NCBI GenBank assembly: GCA_903870275.1
Contig: CAIQCK010000035.1
Coordinates: forward strand, 1-64,000
Length of the DNA: 64,000 bases
Source: an uncultured bacterium
GTDB lineage: Bacteria > Verrucomicrobiota > Verrucomicrobiia > CAIQCK01
Direction of reading: 5' to 3'
Shown here: positions 15,941-23,919 of the stretch, piece after piece
Numbering within the stretch: position 1 is the stretch's first letter
Layout: every line of letters starts with the position of its first letter
Position numbers and translations under genes: made by a program
Notes under the pieces: generated by a model
Seen by the model: the letters and a program-made list of their open reading frames with translations, nothing else
What the model was told of the DNA's origin: nothing
The model's database searches: none

Positions 15941-17749
15941 TCACCGTCCGACCGGCAACGGCGGCAGGTCGTGCTCCAGCAGGGTGTCCACGAAGAACGA
16001 CAGCAGTTCGCGCAACGCGCCGGGTGTAGCGCTGGCGGCGACGGTCTCGCAGCGCTCGCGATACTTGCGCACCATCATTTCGGCCTGCTCGAAGACCTTG
16101 TGCGCGGCGTAAATCTGCCGCACGCGATGGATCGCACACTCGCACTTCTCCTTGTCGCCGAGAATGTCGCGCAGTTCGTGTTTTTGCGTCGGAGTCGCCG
16201 CCTCCAGCGCCAGCGCAAGCAGCAACGTCGGCCGCGCGCTGAACACGTCCTGCCCGCGCACAAGTTTGTTGTCGTTGTCGCCGTCCCAGTCCTTCAGGTC
16301 GTTGATGATCTGGTAGGCCACGCCCAGGTTGCGCGAAAATTCGGCGACGAGCGATTCGTGGGCGCCCACGGGGCCGGCCAGCCTCATGCCGGCGTAGAGC
16401 GCGGCTTCAAAGGCCGGCGCGGTCTTGAGCGCGTAAATTTTCAACGCATCGAGGGGTTTGATTTCCTTGCTGCCGCCGTCGCGCCAGAACAGCTCGGCAC
16501 CCTGCCCTTCGGCGAGTTTCTCGTGCGCCTGCGCGAGGCGTTCCAGGATGTCGTTCACCATGTCCGCGCCGAGCGCCTTCGCCTCGCGGCTGACGAGCCG
16601 GTAGCCGAGGCCGACGAGGTAATCGCCGACGTTAATCGCCGTCGGCACGCCATGGCGGCGGTGAAGCGTCTCGCGGCCGTAACGATACGTGTCATCGTCC
16701 TCGATGTCGTCGTGCAGCAGCGACGCCTTGTGGAACACCTCCATCGCCATCGCCACGCGCCGGACCGCGGCCGGAAGCTCCACCGGCGTGCTCATGTCCG
16801 CGGGCCGGATGTTTTTGCCGCCGTTCATCGCGTCGTAAGCCGCCAGCGTGATGAACGGCCGGAACCGTTTGCCGCCCGATGCGATCCAGTCGTAGCCGAG
16901 CGATTCTGTCGCCCCGATGGGATCGGCGTCGCCGGGCGGCGCGACGCGGCTGCGCGGCGCGAGCGCGTTGAGCGGCGTCTCGGCAAACATGGCATTCGCT
17001 GCGCGCAAGAGGGGCAGGTAGGTGCGTGTGCGTTTCGGCGGCGCCGTGGCGCGAAGCTTCACCGCCTCGCTGACCCAGTCCACATCCACCGTCGTGGAGG
17101 CGCAATCCTGCGACAACAGCGGCACCGCCAGCGACGGCACGCCGACCTTGAGCACCTTGTCGAACGCCCGCTCCAGCGCGTTCAGGCAGGCGACGCCGAG
17201 CACCGCGTCCACCTCGCCGCTGGTGAGCACCTTCAGCATCGCCGGCGTTCCCTCGGCCACTAGCACCTTGTAACCGAGATCGTCTGCGGTGAGTTTGAAG
17301 TCCGCGATGACGCAGCCGCCGCAGCCCGTGCAGTTCATGCCCACGGCATCGTAGTCCGCCGGACACGTCTCGGCGTGCTTGAGGCAATGCGGCAACAGCA
17401 GCAGCCGCCGTTTGAAATCCACCGCCATGAATTGTTCGCGCCAGAACTCGTTGCTGATCGCGACCATCGTGAAGCCCAGATAGCCCGGCGGCAGCCCGGC
17501 CGCTTGCATCAACTGTTCGGCGTGGCTGCGGAGAAGTTCCTTCGTCAGCGGATGCGACCGGTCGAACTTCGCCGCCACGCGCGCCGCTTCCAGCCGGATT
17601 TTCAGCCGCAATTCCTTTGCCGGTGGAATCAGCTTCAGATGCGCCGTGCTCAAGTCATGCGCCTCCGGCTCGCCGCGCTTGGCGCGCGCCGGCCGGTTCG
17701 TCGATAAAATGTTTTCCGTTCCAATCCCCATGGGACTTGTAGGCCGCAT
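15941..17749 (-). CDS. DUF116-polyprenyl diphosphate synthase fusion
   Basis: 602 residues in two parts. Residues about 65-230 match DUF116: PHCLKHAETCP at 120-130, then MNCTGCGGCVIADF at 138-151, a Cys-rich set that could hold an Fe-S centre. Residues about 280-600 are a trans-polyprenyl synthase: GGKRFRP at 292-298, the first Asp-rich motif DDIEDDD at 347-353 with the HDDIED context, GVPTAINVGDYL, and the second Asp-rich region INDLKDWDGDND near 482-493. It would extend isoprenyl diphosphates and possibly couple this to redox state. It lies between the cyclase-like and glycosyltransferase genes. The start at 17749 has an adjacent AGG; ATG 17731 is an alternative. Product chain length cannot be read from sequence. 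Confidence 0.88.
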   Translation of the reverse strand: MRPTSPMGIGTENILSTNRPARAKRGEPEAHDLSTAHLKLIPPAKELRLKIRLEAARVAAKFDRSHPLTKELLRSHAEQLMQAAGLPPGYLGFTMVAISNEFWREQFMAVDFKRRLLLLPHCLKHAETCPADYDAVGMNCTGCGGCVIADFKLTADDLGYKVLVAEGTPAMLKVLTSGEVDAVLGVACLNALERAFDKVLKVGVPSLAVPLLSQDCASTTVDVDWVSEAVKLRATAPPKRTRTYLPLLRAANAMFAETPLNALAPRSRVAPPGDADPIGATESLGYDWIASGGKRFRPFITLAAYDAMNGGKNIRPADMSTPVELPAAVRRVAMAMEVFHKASLLHDDIEDDDTYRYGRETLHRRHGVPTAINVGDYLVGLGYRLVSREAKALGADMVNDILERLAQAHEKLAEGQGAELFWRDGGSKEIKPLDALKIYALKTAPAFEAALYAGMRLAGPVGAHESLVAEFSRNLGVAYQIINDLKDWDGDNDNKLVRGQDVFSARPTLLLALALEAATPTQKHELRDILGDKEKCECAIHRVRQIYAAHKVFEQAEMMVRKYRERCETVAASATPGALRELLSFFVDTLLEHDLPPLPVGR

Positions 17750-17770
17750 CCTAACCAGTTGCTTGAAGGC

Positions 17771-17833
17771 GGCGCAAGCCTCCAGCTTGCGAATCCCGCC
17801 GTCCAGGACGAACGCAAGCCGGAAGCTTGCGCC
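17771..17833. repeat. Intergenic nested palindrome (REP/MITE-like)
   Basis: Two 21-bp arms (17771-17791 and 17813-17833) are inverted copies matching at 19 of 21 positions. Each arm is itself a small palindrome, GCAAGC...GCTTGC. It fills most of the 116-bp spacer between the cyclase-like and polyprenyl synthase genes, the only long spacer in the cluster, and could modulate mRNA stability or expression of the downstream half. Confidence 0.65.
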
Positions 17834-17865
17834 ACCCTGTCGCCGCGCCCTTTATTCGTGAGAGA

Positions 17866-19665
17866 TCACGGTTCATGGCCCGTCGCCTCGCGAAACGCCT
17901 CGGTCGCAAAAATCAGCGGATAGAGCTTTTCGAAATACCAGAGCTTGGCGAAGTAAAACCCGATCGGCGACGGCTCGTGGAGTGCGCCCGCGTCGAGCCG
18001 CGCCGCCAGCCACTGCAAGCCGCGCCCCGCCGCAATCTCGCCATCGTAGCGCCCGCGCAATGCCGAAACCGCCAGTGACGTTTCCTCGACGCTCGACGGC
18101 GCACTCTTCGCGCCGCCCCAGCCGTCGTCGTCGTTCTGCGCCGCCACCAGCCACGCCCGCCCGCGCTGCGCCGCCGGTTCAGAGGCTAGGCCGAGCGCGC
18201 GATACGCCGCCAGCACGCGCGCGGTGCCATAGACAGGATTTTCATCGCCCGCCACATGCTCGTTGCCGAACCACAGCGGCAACCACGAGCCGTCCGCCCG
18301 CTGCTCGCGCGCGAGATAGCCAAAACCTGCTGTGATGGCGCGATCTATCGCTTCGCTGTAGCGGCGGTCCAGAACCGCCGGCTTTTCGTTCGCCGGCAAA
18401 CGGCGGTCATGGACCGCCGCTACAGGGTTGTGCCACGCCGCCAGCGCGCGAATCACGTGCGCCGTCAGGTCCGCGCCGCTGCGGTCGAACGGCAGGTTCG
18501 TCCAGCCGCGGCAAAACGTCGGCCAGCCGCCGTCGCGGTTCTGCAAATCCAGCAGCCATTGCGCGCCGCGTTGCGCCGCGTCGCGCGAAGCGTCGTTGAG
18601 CGGCAGGCGCTTCAACGCCAGCAACGCGCCTGCCGTATCGTCGGCGTCGGGCACGCTTCCGGGCAGATGCGTCCAACCCCAGCCGCCCGGCGCGGCGTTG
18701 GTGTAGGGATGAACGTCGCGGAACTGGCACGAAAGAATCCAGTCGCGGGTGACTGTCTCTGGGAGCGCGGCCAGACTCCCATTCAGCGCATTCACGCTCA
18801 GCGTCGTCAGCCAGCATGAGAGATTGCTGTCAATCGGCCAACCACCGTCGGGCCGCACAGCGCTCACGAGAAATTCGACGGCCTTCCGCGCGACCGGGTG
18901 TTCGGCGCGTCCGCACGCCGACAGCGCCATCGTCACGAAGCTGGTCAACGGCACCGCCTCCAGAAACCCGCCGCTGGCCGGCTGGATTGACTCCAACACC
19001 CGCAGACTTTTTCCAACCGCCGCTGCGCGCACACCCCGCGCCAGCGGGTTTTTCGGTGGGCGTTTCGCAAATCGCGCCTGGCCGATGGCGATGAGCGCCG
19101 GCAGCGCGTAGCTCACCACTGGCAACCGCAGCGCCGCGAAGAACCGCGCCGGCACGCAGGCCAGCTCGAACGGCAGCGCGTCCACCTCGCTCCAGTCGGC
19201 GAGACCGGCCAGCGCGCACGTCATTAGGATCGGCACGGCGAACGTCTTGTCCTTGCCGTAGCGGGCGCGGACCGCTGCGATGCCGCCGGCGCGTGCGACG
19301 TAATCCCCGGCGCGATCCAGGCAGTGTTGATACTCGTTGGCGGCGCCGGCGATGTGAAACGCGGCGCGCGCGAGCATGGTGGTGGAAATGTTGCTGCGGC
19401 TTTTTGGCGTGTCTCCCCAGCCGCCGTCGCTGTTCTGATGCGCGGCGAGATAGCGAAGGCCGTTGAGGATCAGCGTGGAGTGTGGAGCGTGGAGCGTGGA
19501 GCGTTCAGAGACGCACGCCAGCGCGCACACCGCCGTGGCCGTCGAGAGCGCGGAAGTGGAAAGTTCGCCGGGCCAGAAGCCTTCAGCGTTGCGTTCGGCC
19601 AGCAATGCCTCGCGCGCAACTCTCCGGCATCGCTCGATGTCGGCATGGGCAATCTCGTGGTTCAC
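17866..19665 (-). CDS. Squalene-hopene-cyclase-like class II terpene cyclase
   Basis: 599 residues from a GTG at 19665 that overlaps the radical SAM stop by 4 bp and has GAGG upstream. The open frame continues 5' inside the radical SAM gene but that part is not coding. The class II catalytic Asp motif D-x-D-D is present as PDADDTAG (D340, D342, D343). QW-type repeats occur: HQNSDGGWGD, AVRPDGGWPI, QNRDGGWPTF, QRADGSWLPLWFG and QNDDDGWGG. The stretch FDRSGADLTAHVIRAL closely resembles SHC. It should protonate and cyclise a polyprenyl chain. It is shorter and more divergent than typical SHC (about 630-680), so squalene need not be the substrate. Two repeat elements are inserted in frame (residues about 54-63 and 414-437). 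Confidence 0.87.
   Translation of the reverse strand: MNHEIAHADIERCRRVAREALLAERNAEGFWPGELSTSALSTATAVCALACVSERSTLHAPHSTLILNGLRYLAAHQNSDGGWGDTPKSRSNISTTMLARAAFHIAGAANEYQHCLDRAGDYVARAGGIAAVRARYGKDKTFAVPILMTCALAGLADWSEVDALPFELACVPARFFAALRLPVVSYALPALIAIGQARFAKRPPKNPLARGVRAAAVGKSLRVLESIQPASGGFLEAVPLTSFVTMALSACGRAEHPVARKAVEFLVSAVRPDGGWPIDSNLSCWLTTLSVNALNGSLAALPETVTRDWILSCQFRDVHPYTNAAPGGWGWTHLPGSVPDADDTAGALLALKRLPLNDASRDAAQRGAQWLLDLQNRDGGWPTFCRGWTNLPFDRSGADLTAHVIRALAAWHNPVAAVHDRRLPANEKPAVLDRRYSEAIDRAITAGFGYLAREQRADGSWLPLWFGNEHVAGDENPVYGTARVLAAYRALGLASEPAAQRGRAWLVAAQNDDDGWGGAKSAPSSVEETSLAVSALRGRYDGEIAAGRGLQWLAARLDAGALHEPSPIGFYFAKLWYFEKLYPLIFATEAFREATGHEP
18356..18425. repeat. Palindromic element inserted in frame inside the cyclase-like gene
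   Basis: Arms 18356-18380 and 18401-18425 are inverted (23 of 25 match), each beginning CTGTAGCGGCGGTC. The same 25-bp arm occurs perfectly inverted in the intergenic element at 59665-59738, which identifies this as a copy of a mobile or dispersed repeat. Length 70 bp; it is read through as a peptide containing VHDRRLPANEKPAVLDRRYS, between the third QW region and FGYLAREQ. Confidence 0.8.
19475..19505. repeat. GTGGAGCGTGGAGCG-type microrepeat inside the cyclase-like gene
   Basis: A run of GTGGAGTGTGGAGC-type units repeats three to four times on the + strand. On the coding strand it gives the peptide ERSTLHAPHSTL near residues 54-65, between two helices of the N-terminal barrel. It is out of character with the flanking protein and is likely a tolerated in-frame expansion. 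Confidence 0.55.
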
Positions 19666-21203
19666 ACCGCCGCCTCGCGTTTCGGTTTCGGCTCCCGCAA
19701 CTTTTTCGCGCCCCACGCAAACTTCGCCCGCCACTGCAGAGACTGGAGCCGGCCGGTCACCTGGATGAACAGCCGCTTGCCAATGCCGGAGCCCGCGCCG
19801 ACCTGGTTGTCCCAATACATTTTCGGGATCCATTTGAAGTTCATTTCGTAGCCGAGCCGGAACAACCGCCAGTGGTCGGGCGTCATGTCGGCGATGGTGA
19901 ACGGCTTGCCATGCTCCGGCAACACCGGCGCATGGAAGATCGGAAAGACGCAGAGTTTTTCGTGATACAGCCGCTCGATCAGCCGGACGGTTTTGCGCAC
20001 ATCGTCGGGTGTCTCGCCGGGCAGGCCGAGGATGACGCTGATGAACGGAAAGAAGCCGGCCCTCACCACCCTGCGGCAGGTCTCCTCGCAAAGGTCCGCC
20101 CACTCGCCGGGCTTCCACGGACGGATTTTTCCGCCGCGCATGTTGCGCTCGAGCAACTCGCCGCTGGCGGTCTCGACGCCGAGGTTGAGCCAGAGGTAAC
20201 GATGCCGCTGCCCCTCGGTCATGATGGAATAAACCTCGCACAGGTCGTCGTCGCTGTAGCGCGCGGCGGAAATGATGTTGGCGTGGTCGAGTTGGATGAG
20301 GCGCAGACCGCGCAGATCGCGGATTTTCCGGACGAGCGATTTGAGCGCGGGCGGATTGACGCCATTGACGTGGCTTGGCGTGCCGTAACGAAAGAAATCC
20401 TCGCTGATGAGCACGATGTTGTCCACACCACCGGCAAGATTGGTCCTCACATCGGCGAGAATCGTTTCTTCCGGCAGATGCACCATCGGCTCGGCCGCCA
20501 CCGTGCAAAAATCGCAGCCTTTGCCGCAGCCGCGGCTAATCTCGACGACGCCCATCGAGGTCGGGCCGGCAATGGCGGGAATATCCGCCGCCGACGGCGT
20601 GTCGGCCTGAACGAACGTCGGAGCGCCGCCGCCATCGGCGAGCTTCCGGAACAACTCCGGTATCACACCCTCGGCGTAACCGCTGACAACCGTGTCCACG
20701 CCGAGCGCGGCGCGCTGTTCTTCACGTTGCGCGAACTGCCAGGCGCCCGCGCCGCCGGCAACGACTCGGAACCCGAAGCGTTGTTTCAGTTCCCTCACCT
20801 GCCGAAGCAGCGCCTCGAACCACAACACGGTATAGAGCCGGCCGCCGGCCATGTCGGTCATGGTGGTGTTGCTCATGCCGAGGCCGAATGGATCGCCGGA
20901 AGCGACGGCGACGATCCGCGTGTCGCGGCCGACGACAGCGGCAAGGTTCTCCGGCGGCACGATGGCGATGTCATCCCGCAAAAAACCGCCGCGCAGTAAA
21001 CTGGCTTCAATGCGGCGCAGGCCCAGCGGCGCTTTGCGGGCCAGCGGACCGGCGGTGGGCACGGGTCGCGAGAGAAACCGCCGCATGATGAATTCCGGCA
21101 CGACGTTGGTCTGCACCGTACCCATGATGCCGTCGAACAACGTCGCGTAGTCCGCCATCAGCGTGCGGTCCGCCGTGAGGACGATGAGAAATCCGTTTTT
21201 CAC
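19662..21203 (-). CDS. Radical SAM protein with cobalamin-binding-like N-terminal region
   Basis: 513 residues. The N-terminal about 210 residues have the alternating beta/alpha pattern of a cobalamin-binding domain (VVAGGAGAWQFAQ, GVDTVVSGYAEGVIPELF), but the His-containing DxHxxG cobalamin motif is not found. The radical SAM core has SRGCGKGCDFCTVA, with C226-x3-C230-x2-C233 ligating the [4Fe-4S] cluster, then a GG-like VETASGELLERNMRGG region. It overlaps its neighbours by 4 bp on each side (ferredoxin upstream, cyclase downstream), a tightly coupled set. In the family such enzymes methylate, couple or rearrange unactivated carbons, including on hopanoids and other lipids; the substrate here is inferred to be the cluster's polyprenyl product. 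Confidence 0.88.
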   Translation of the reverse strand: MKNGFLIVLTADRTLMADYATLFDGIMGTVQTNVVPEFIMRRFLSRPVPTAGPLARKAPLGLRRIEASLLRGGFLRDDIAIVPPENLAAVVGRDTRIVAVASGDPFGLGMSNTTMTDMAGGRLYTVLWFEALLRQVRELKQRFGFRVVAGGAGAWQFAQREEQRAALGVDTVVSGYAEGVIPELFRKLADGGGAPTFVQADTPSAADIPAIAGPTSMGVVEISRGCGKGCDFCTVAAEPMVHLPEETILADVRTNLAGGVDNIVLISEDFFRYGTPSHVNGVNPPALKSLVRKIRDLRGLRLIQLDHANIISAARYSDDDLCEVYSIMTEGQRHRYLWLNLGVETASGELLERNMRGGKIRPWKPGEWADLCEETCRRVVRAGFFPFISVILGLPGETPDDVRKTVRLIERLYHEKLCVFPIFHAPVLPEHGKPFTIADMTPDHWRLFRLGYEMNFKWIPKMYWDNQVGAGSGIGKRLFIQVTGRLQSLQWRAKFAWGAKKLREPKPKREAAV

Positions 21204-22099
21204 AGTTTCGCGTCGTCCAGCGCATCCATCAGCTTGTCGAGGTTGTCCCTGGGCTTGGCCTCTTTCTCTGCGCCCGCCAGCGCCGCGTTGCGCTCGGCAG
21301 CCGCGAGCTGGACGGCAGCGGGCGCACCAAAAAGTTCTGAGAGATCAAGCTTCCGCGCGTCAAAGCTGGCTCCCGGCGCGCCGGCGATGGCCGGGGTGCG
21401 GTGCATCGGAAAGAGGATGGCGTTCTGCGGACAGACACGGCTGCAAGCGGGACAACCTTTCTTGCAGTTGTCCGGACTTTCGACAACGACGTGTCCGTCA
21501 TCATCCACGCCGTAAACGCCGAAGAGACAAAAGTCGAGACACTCCATGCAGTCGTTGCAGCGACCGAAGTCAATGACAGGATACCAACGAGAAAGGGAAA
21601 CTCCCGAAGGCTGCATGCGGATGACGGAAGGCAGCGTGACGGACGCCGCAGGGCCGGCGTTGGCAGATACGGCATGCAAGTCGCGAAGGATGCGCTGGAT
21701 TTCGGCGACATGCGTCGCGGTGTCGTCGTTGTCGCGAAGGTCCAACGACCAGATGGTCCTTGCCGACGCGTTTGGCGCGCTTGCACTGTCCTTCCGCTTC
21801 TCGTCCTCCGGGTCGTCGCGGCGAAGTTGTGTTTCGCCGCGCTGGCCTTTAATGCCCAGCCGGTCGAGCGTCCAGTGGATGGCGCGCGGATAAAGCCATG
21901 CGAGCACCACGAGCGGTCCCGTCACAGAACGCAAGGACGCCACGGCCGCGTCAGCCTCGCGGAGGTCGTAAAGGTGCGGCGCCATCGCCGCCGCGACATC
22001 CGGATCGCTGGCCAACGCGGCAAGGATGTTTTCTTCCATCTCGTGCTTCCGCGGATCCTGGCCCGGCGACCGGAAAATAATGACGGCAAGTTTTTTCAT
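21200..22099 (-). CDS. 2x[4Fe-4S] ferredoxin-domain protein
   Basis: 299 residues from the ATG at 22099 (MKKLAVIIFRSPGQ); a GTG at 22141 overlapping the previous gene's stop is an alternative. The N-terminal about 140 residues form an alpha/beta domain with no family I recognise. The C-terminal part carries two cluster sites, RCNDCMECLDFC and NCKKGCPACSRVCPQNAI, both complete with four Cys. A helical charged tail follows. It is soluble and placed directly before the radical SAM gene (4 bp overlap), so it is a good candidate electron donor for that enzyme or an electron link to the lipoyl carrier encoded just upstream. Confidence 0.85.
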   Translation of the reverse strand: MKKLAVIIFRSPGQDPRKHEMEENILAALASDPDVAAAMAPHLYDLREADAAVASLRSVTGPLVVLAWLYPRAIHWTLDRLGIKGQRGETQLRRDDPEDEKRKDSASAPNASARTIWSLDLRDNDDTATHVAEIQRILRDLHAVSANAGPAASVTLPSVIRMQPSGVSLSRWYPVIDFGRCNDCMECLDFCLFGVYGVDDDGHVVVESPDNCKKGCPACSRVCPQNAILFPMHRTPAIAGAPGASFDARKLDLSELFGAPAAVQLAAAERNAALAGAEKEAKPRDNLDKLMDALDDAKL

Positions 22100-22137
22100 T
22101 CCAACATCGTTTCGAATGCGGTGCTCCGCTGGCGTGC

Positions 22138-22623
22138 TCACTGCGCCATCTGTCCTTTCAGCAATTCCTGCGCCTTGGTCCAGCTTGTTTCAAGATACTT
22201 GAGATATTCCGCCGGCTCCATCGCGTCGGCGGCGCGCGCCGTCATCTCGAACAACCAGCCGGCACCGTAGCCATCCTTGTTGATCGCGGACGGATCGGCG
22301 AGCGCGCCGGCATTGAAACGCGTGATCGTGCCGTCGGCCGGCGCGTAGAGCGCGGCAACGGCTTTGGAACTTTCCACCGCGCCAATCTCGTCCTTCTGGC
22401 GGACAGCGGCGCCAGCGTCCACCGACCATTCCAAAAAATAGACCTCGCGCAACAGCCGGATCGCATAAGCCGAGAGTCCGAAACGGACGGAATCGCCCTC
22501 CGCGTTCAACCACATATGGTTGAGCGTGTAGCGCCGGTCCGTGGGAAATCGCGCTGCGAAGTTTCCCATCATGAAAACGAGTTCGTCTGGCATGATACAC
22601 CGTCGCGCCAAATCCATCGTCAT
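22138..22623 (-). CDS. GcvH-like lipoyl-carrier protein
   Basis: 161 residues from the ATG at 22623, which overlaps the preceding stop by 4 bp; upstream open frame is spurious. It follows the glycine-cleavage H-protein pattern: HMWLNAEGDSVRFGLSAYA, the lipoylation loop IGAVESSKAVAALYAPADG with the modifiable Lys at about position 87, then INKDGYGAGWLFEM. It has an extra N-terminus of about 30 residues and an extended C-terminal helix. No gcvT, gcvP or lipoate ligase genes adjoin it, so it is unlikely to serve ordinary glycine cleavage. H-like proteins act as lipoamide arms in other systems; here it may carry electrons or an acyl group for the radical SAM/terpenoid pathway. Confidence 0.87.
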   Translation of the reverse strand: MTMDLARRCIMPDELVFMMGNFAARFPTDRRYTLNHMWLNAEGDSVRFGLSAYAIRLLREVYFLEWSVDAGAAVRQKDEIGAVESSKAVAALYAPADGTITRFNAGALADPSAINKDGYGAGWLFEMTARAADAMEPAEYLKYLETSWTKAQELLKGQMAQ

Positions 22624-23798
22624 TCCGGCGCGGCAGGGGCGAAACAATAGACGCTGCCATCCTCCGAGGCAATCACAAGCCGCCCGCGCGCCGCCGCCGG
22701 CGAGGAGGCCACCGCCGCGCCCGCCGTGAATTGCCAGTGTTTGGCTCCGGTGGCCAGATCGAGTTCGTAGAGATTGCCGTCGTGCGACCCGACGAACACG
22801 CGCCCACCGACGATCATCGGCGACGATTCCACTTTCGATTTTGTTTGGAAGCTCCAAACCTCCGCGCCGTTCGCGGCGTCAAAGCAGTGCACGCGCTTGT
22901 CGCGCCCGCCGACGACCACGCGGTTGCCCGTCACGGCCGCCGATGAATAATATTCAATCGCGCTGTCCTTCGGCGCGTATTGCCACTCCGTTTTCGCGGT
23001 CTGCCAGTTGGCGCAGACGAACTGCTCGCCGAGCGTCCCCAGAAACGCTCGCGCTCCGGCAACGGCCGGCGACGCGGCGGCGTAGGCGCCCAATTCGCAG
23101 CTCGACGCCTCCTTGCCGGTGGCCACGTCGATCACGCGAAGCTGGCCGTCGCAGCCGGAGATGAGCGCCTTGCCGTCCACCACCGCCGGCGTCGCGTGAA
23201 CGCGCCCCGCGGTCTGGAATTTCCACGCCAGCTTGCCGTCGGCGGCGTTCAGACAATAAAGATTCTCGTCGTAGGAGCCGAACAACACGCGGTCACCCGC
23301 GCAGTTGGCCGACGACATGATTTCCGCGTCGGTCTTGAACGTCCAGTTCGTGCGGCCGGTCGCGGCGTCCACCGCGTGAAACTCGCCGCCGTCGTCGCCG
23401 ACGAAGACAACGCCGCCCTGCACCGTTGGCGACGCCTTCACCGCGCCCCCGAAGCGATGGGTCCAGCGCAGCTTGCCCGTGGCCAGATCGAGCGCGTGCA
23501 GCGCGTTGCTGTCGGAGCCGATGAACACCGTGTTGCCGACGATGGCCGCCGACGATTCGATCGAGTCCTCGGCCTTGAACGTCCACGCCAGCTTCAACTT
23601 GGGCGCGAGCGAGCCGGTGGCGACGCCGGTTAGTTGCGGATTGCCGCGGAACATCGGCCAGTCGCTGGTGTCGGCGGCGGTCGCGGGCGACGACGAGCCG
23701 CCGGGCTTTGCAGCCGACGAATCGCCCTGCCGGCCACAGCCGCAGGCGGCCATGAGAGACGCGGCGAAAACGAATCGGGCGAGTGTTTTTATTTCCAT
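22620..23798 (-). CDS. PQQ-type beta-propeller lipoprotein
   Basis: 392 residues. The signal peptide MEIKTLARFVFAASLMAACG has Cys residues placed for lipidation, and a Ser/Gly/Ala linker follows. Eight propeller blades then carry the repeated A-x-x-G-x-x-x-W-x-F pattern (LRWTHRFGG, TNWTFKTDA, LAWKFQTAG, AKHWQFTAG). The fold is that of BamB and PQQ-like proteins; residues for PQQ or metal binding are not evident. It is the first gene of the eight-gene minus-strand cluster and would display a scaffold at the outer or inner membrane periplasmic face. Its relation to the cytoplasmic enzymes is unknown. The divergent gene begins 121 bp away. Confidence 0.85.
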   Translation of the reverse strand: MEIKTLARFVFAASLMAACGCGRQGDSSAAKPGGSSSPATAADTSDWPMFRGNPQLTGVATGSLAPKLKLAWTFKAEDSIESSAAIVGNTVFIGSDSNALHALDLATGKLRWTHRFGGAVKASPTVQGGVVFVGDDGGEFHAVDAATGRTNWTFKTDAEIMSSANCAGDRVLFGSYDENLYCLNAADGKLAWKFQTAGRVHATPAVVDGKALISGCDGQLRVIDVATGKEASSCELGAYAAASPAVAGARAFLGTLGEQFVCANWQTAKTEWQYAPKDSAIEYYSSAAVTGNRVVVGGRDKRVHCFDAANGAEVWSFQTKSKVESSPMIVGGRVFVGSHDGNLYELDLATGAKHWQFTAGAAVASSPAAARGRLVIASEDGSVYCFAPAAPE

Positions 23799-23919
23799 GA
23801 TGAAACTTTTGTTTGGGCGAACCTATCAGGGTTGGCCGACGCTTTCAAACAACACCGGAGCCATTGAGTGATTGCGTGCGGCGAGTGAACGTGGTATCCG
23901 AATTGCAACCATTCACGCT

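Noticed and set aside
14609..17263. Long + strand frame opposite the glycosyltransferase and polyprenyl synthase genes
   Set aside because: Composition typical of an antisense shadow in high-GC DNA; both minus-strand genes have intact family motifs.
19666..20508. N-terminal extension of the cyclase frame into the radical SAM gene
   Set aside because: The extension encodes low-complexity Arg/Ala sequence; the GTG at 19665 has a ribosome site and overlaps the radical SAM stop in the usual way.
22624..22857. N-terminal extension of the GcvH-like frame
   Set aside because: It lies inside the propeller lipoprotein gene and has no family similarity; ATG 22623 couples to that gene's stop.
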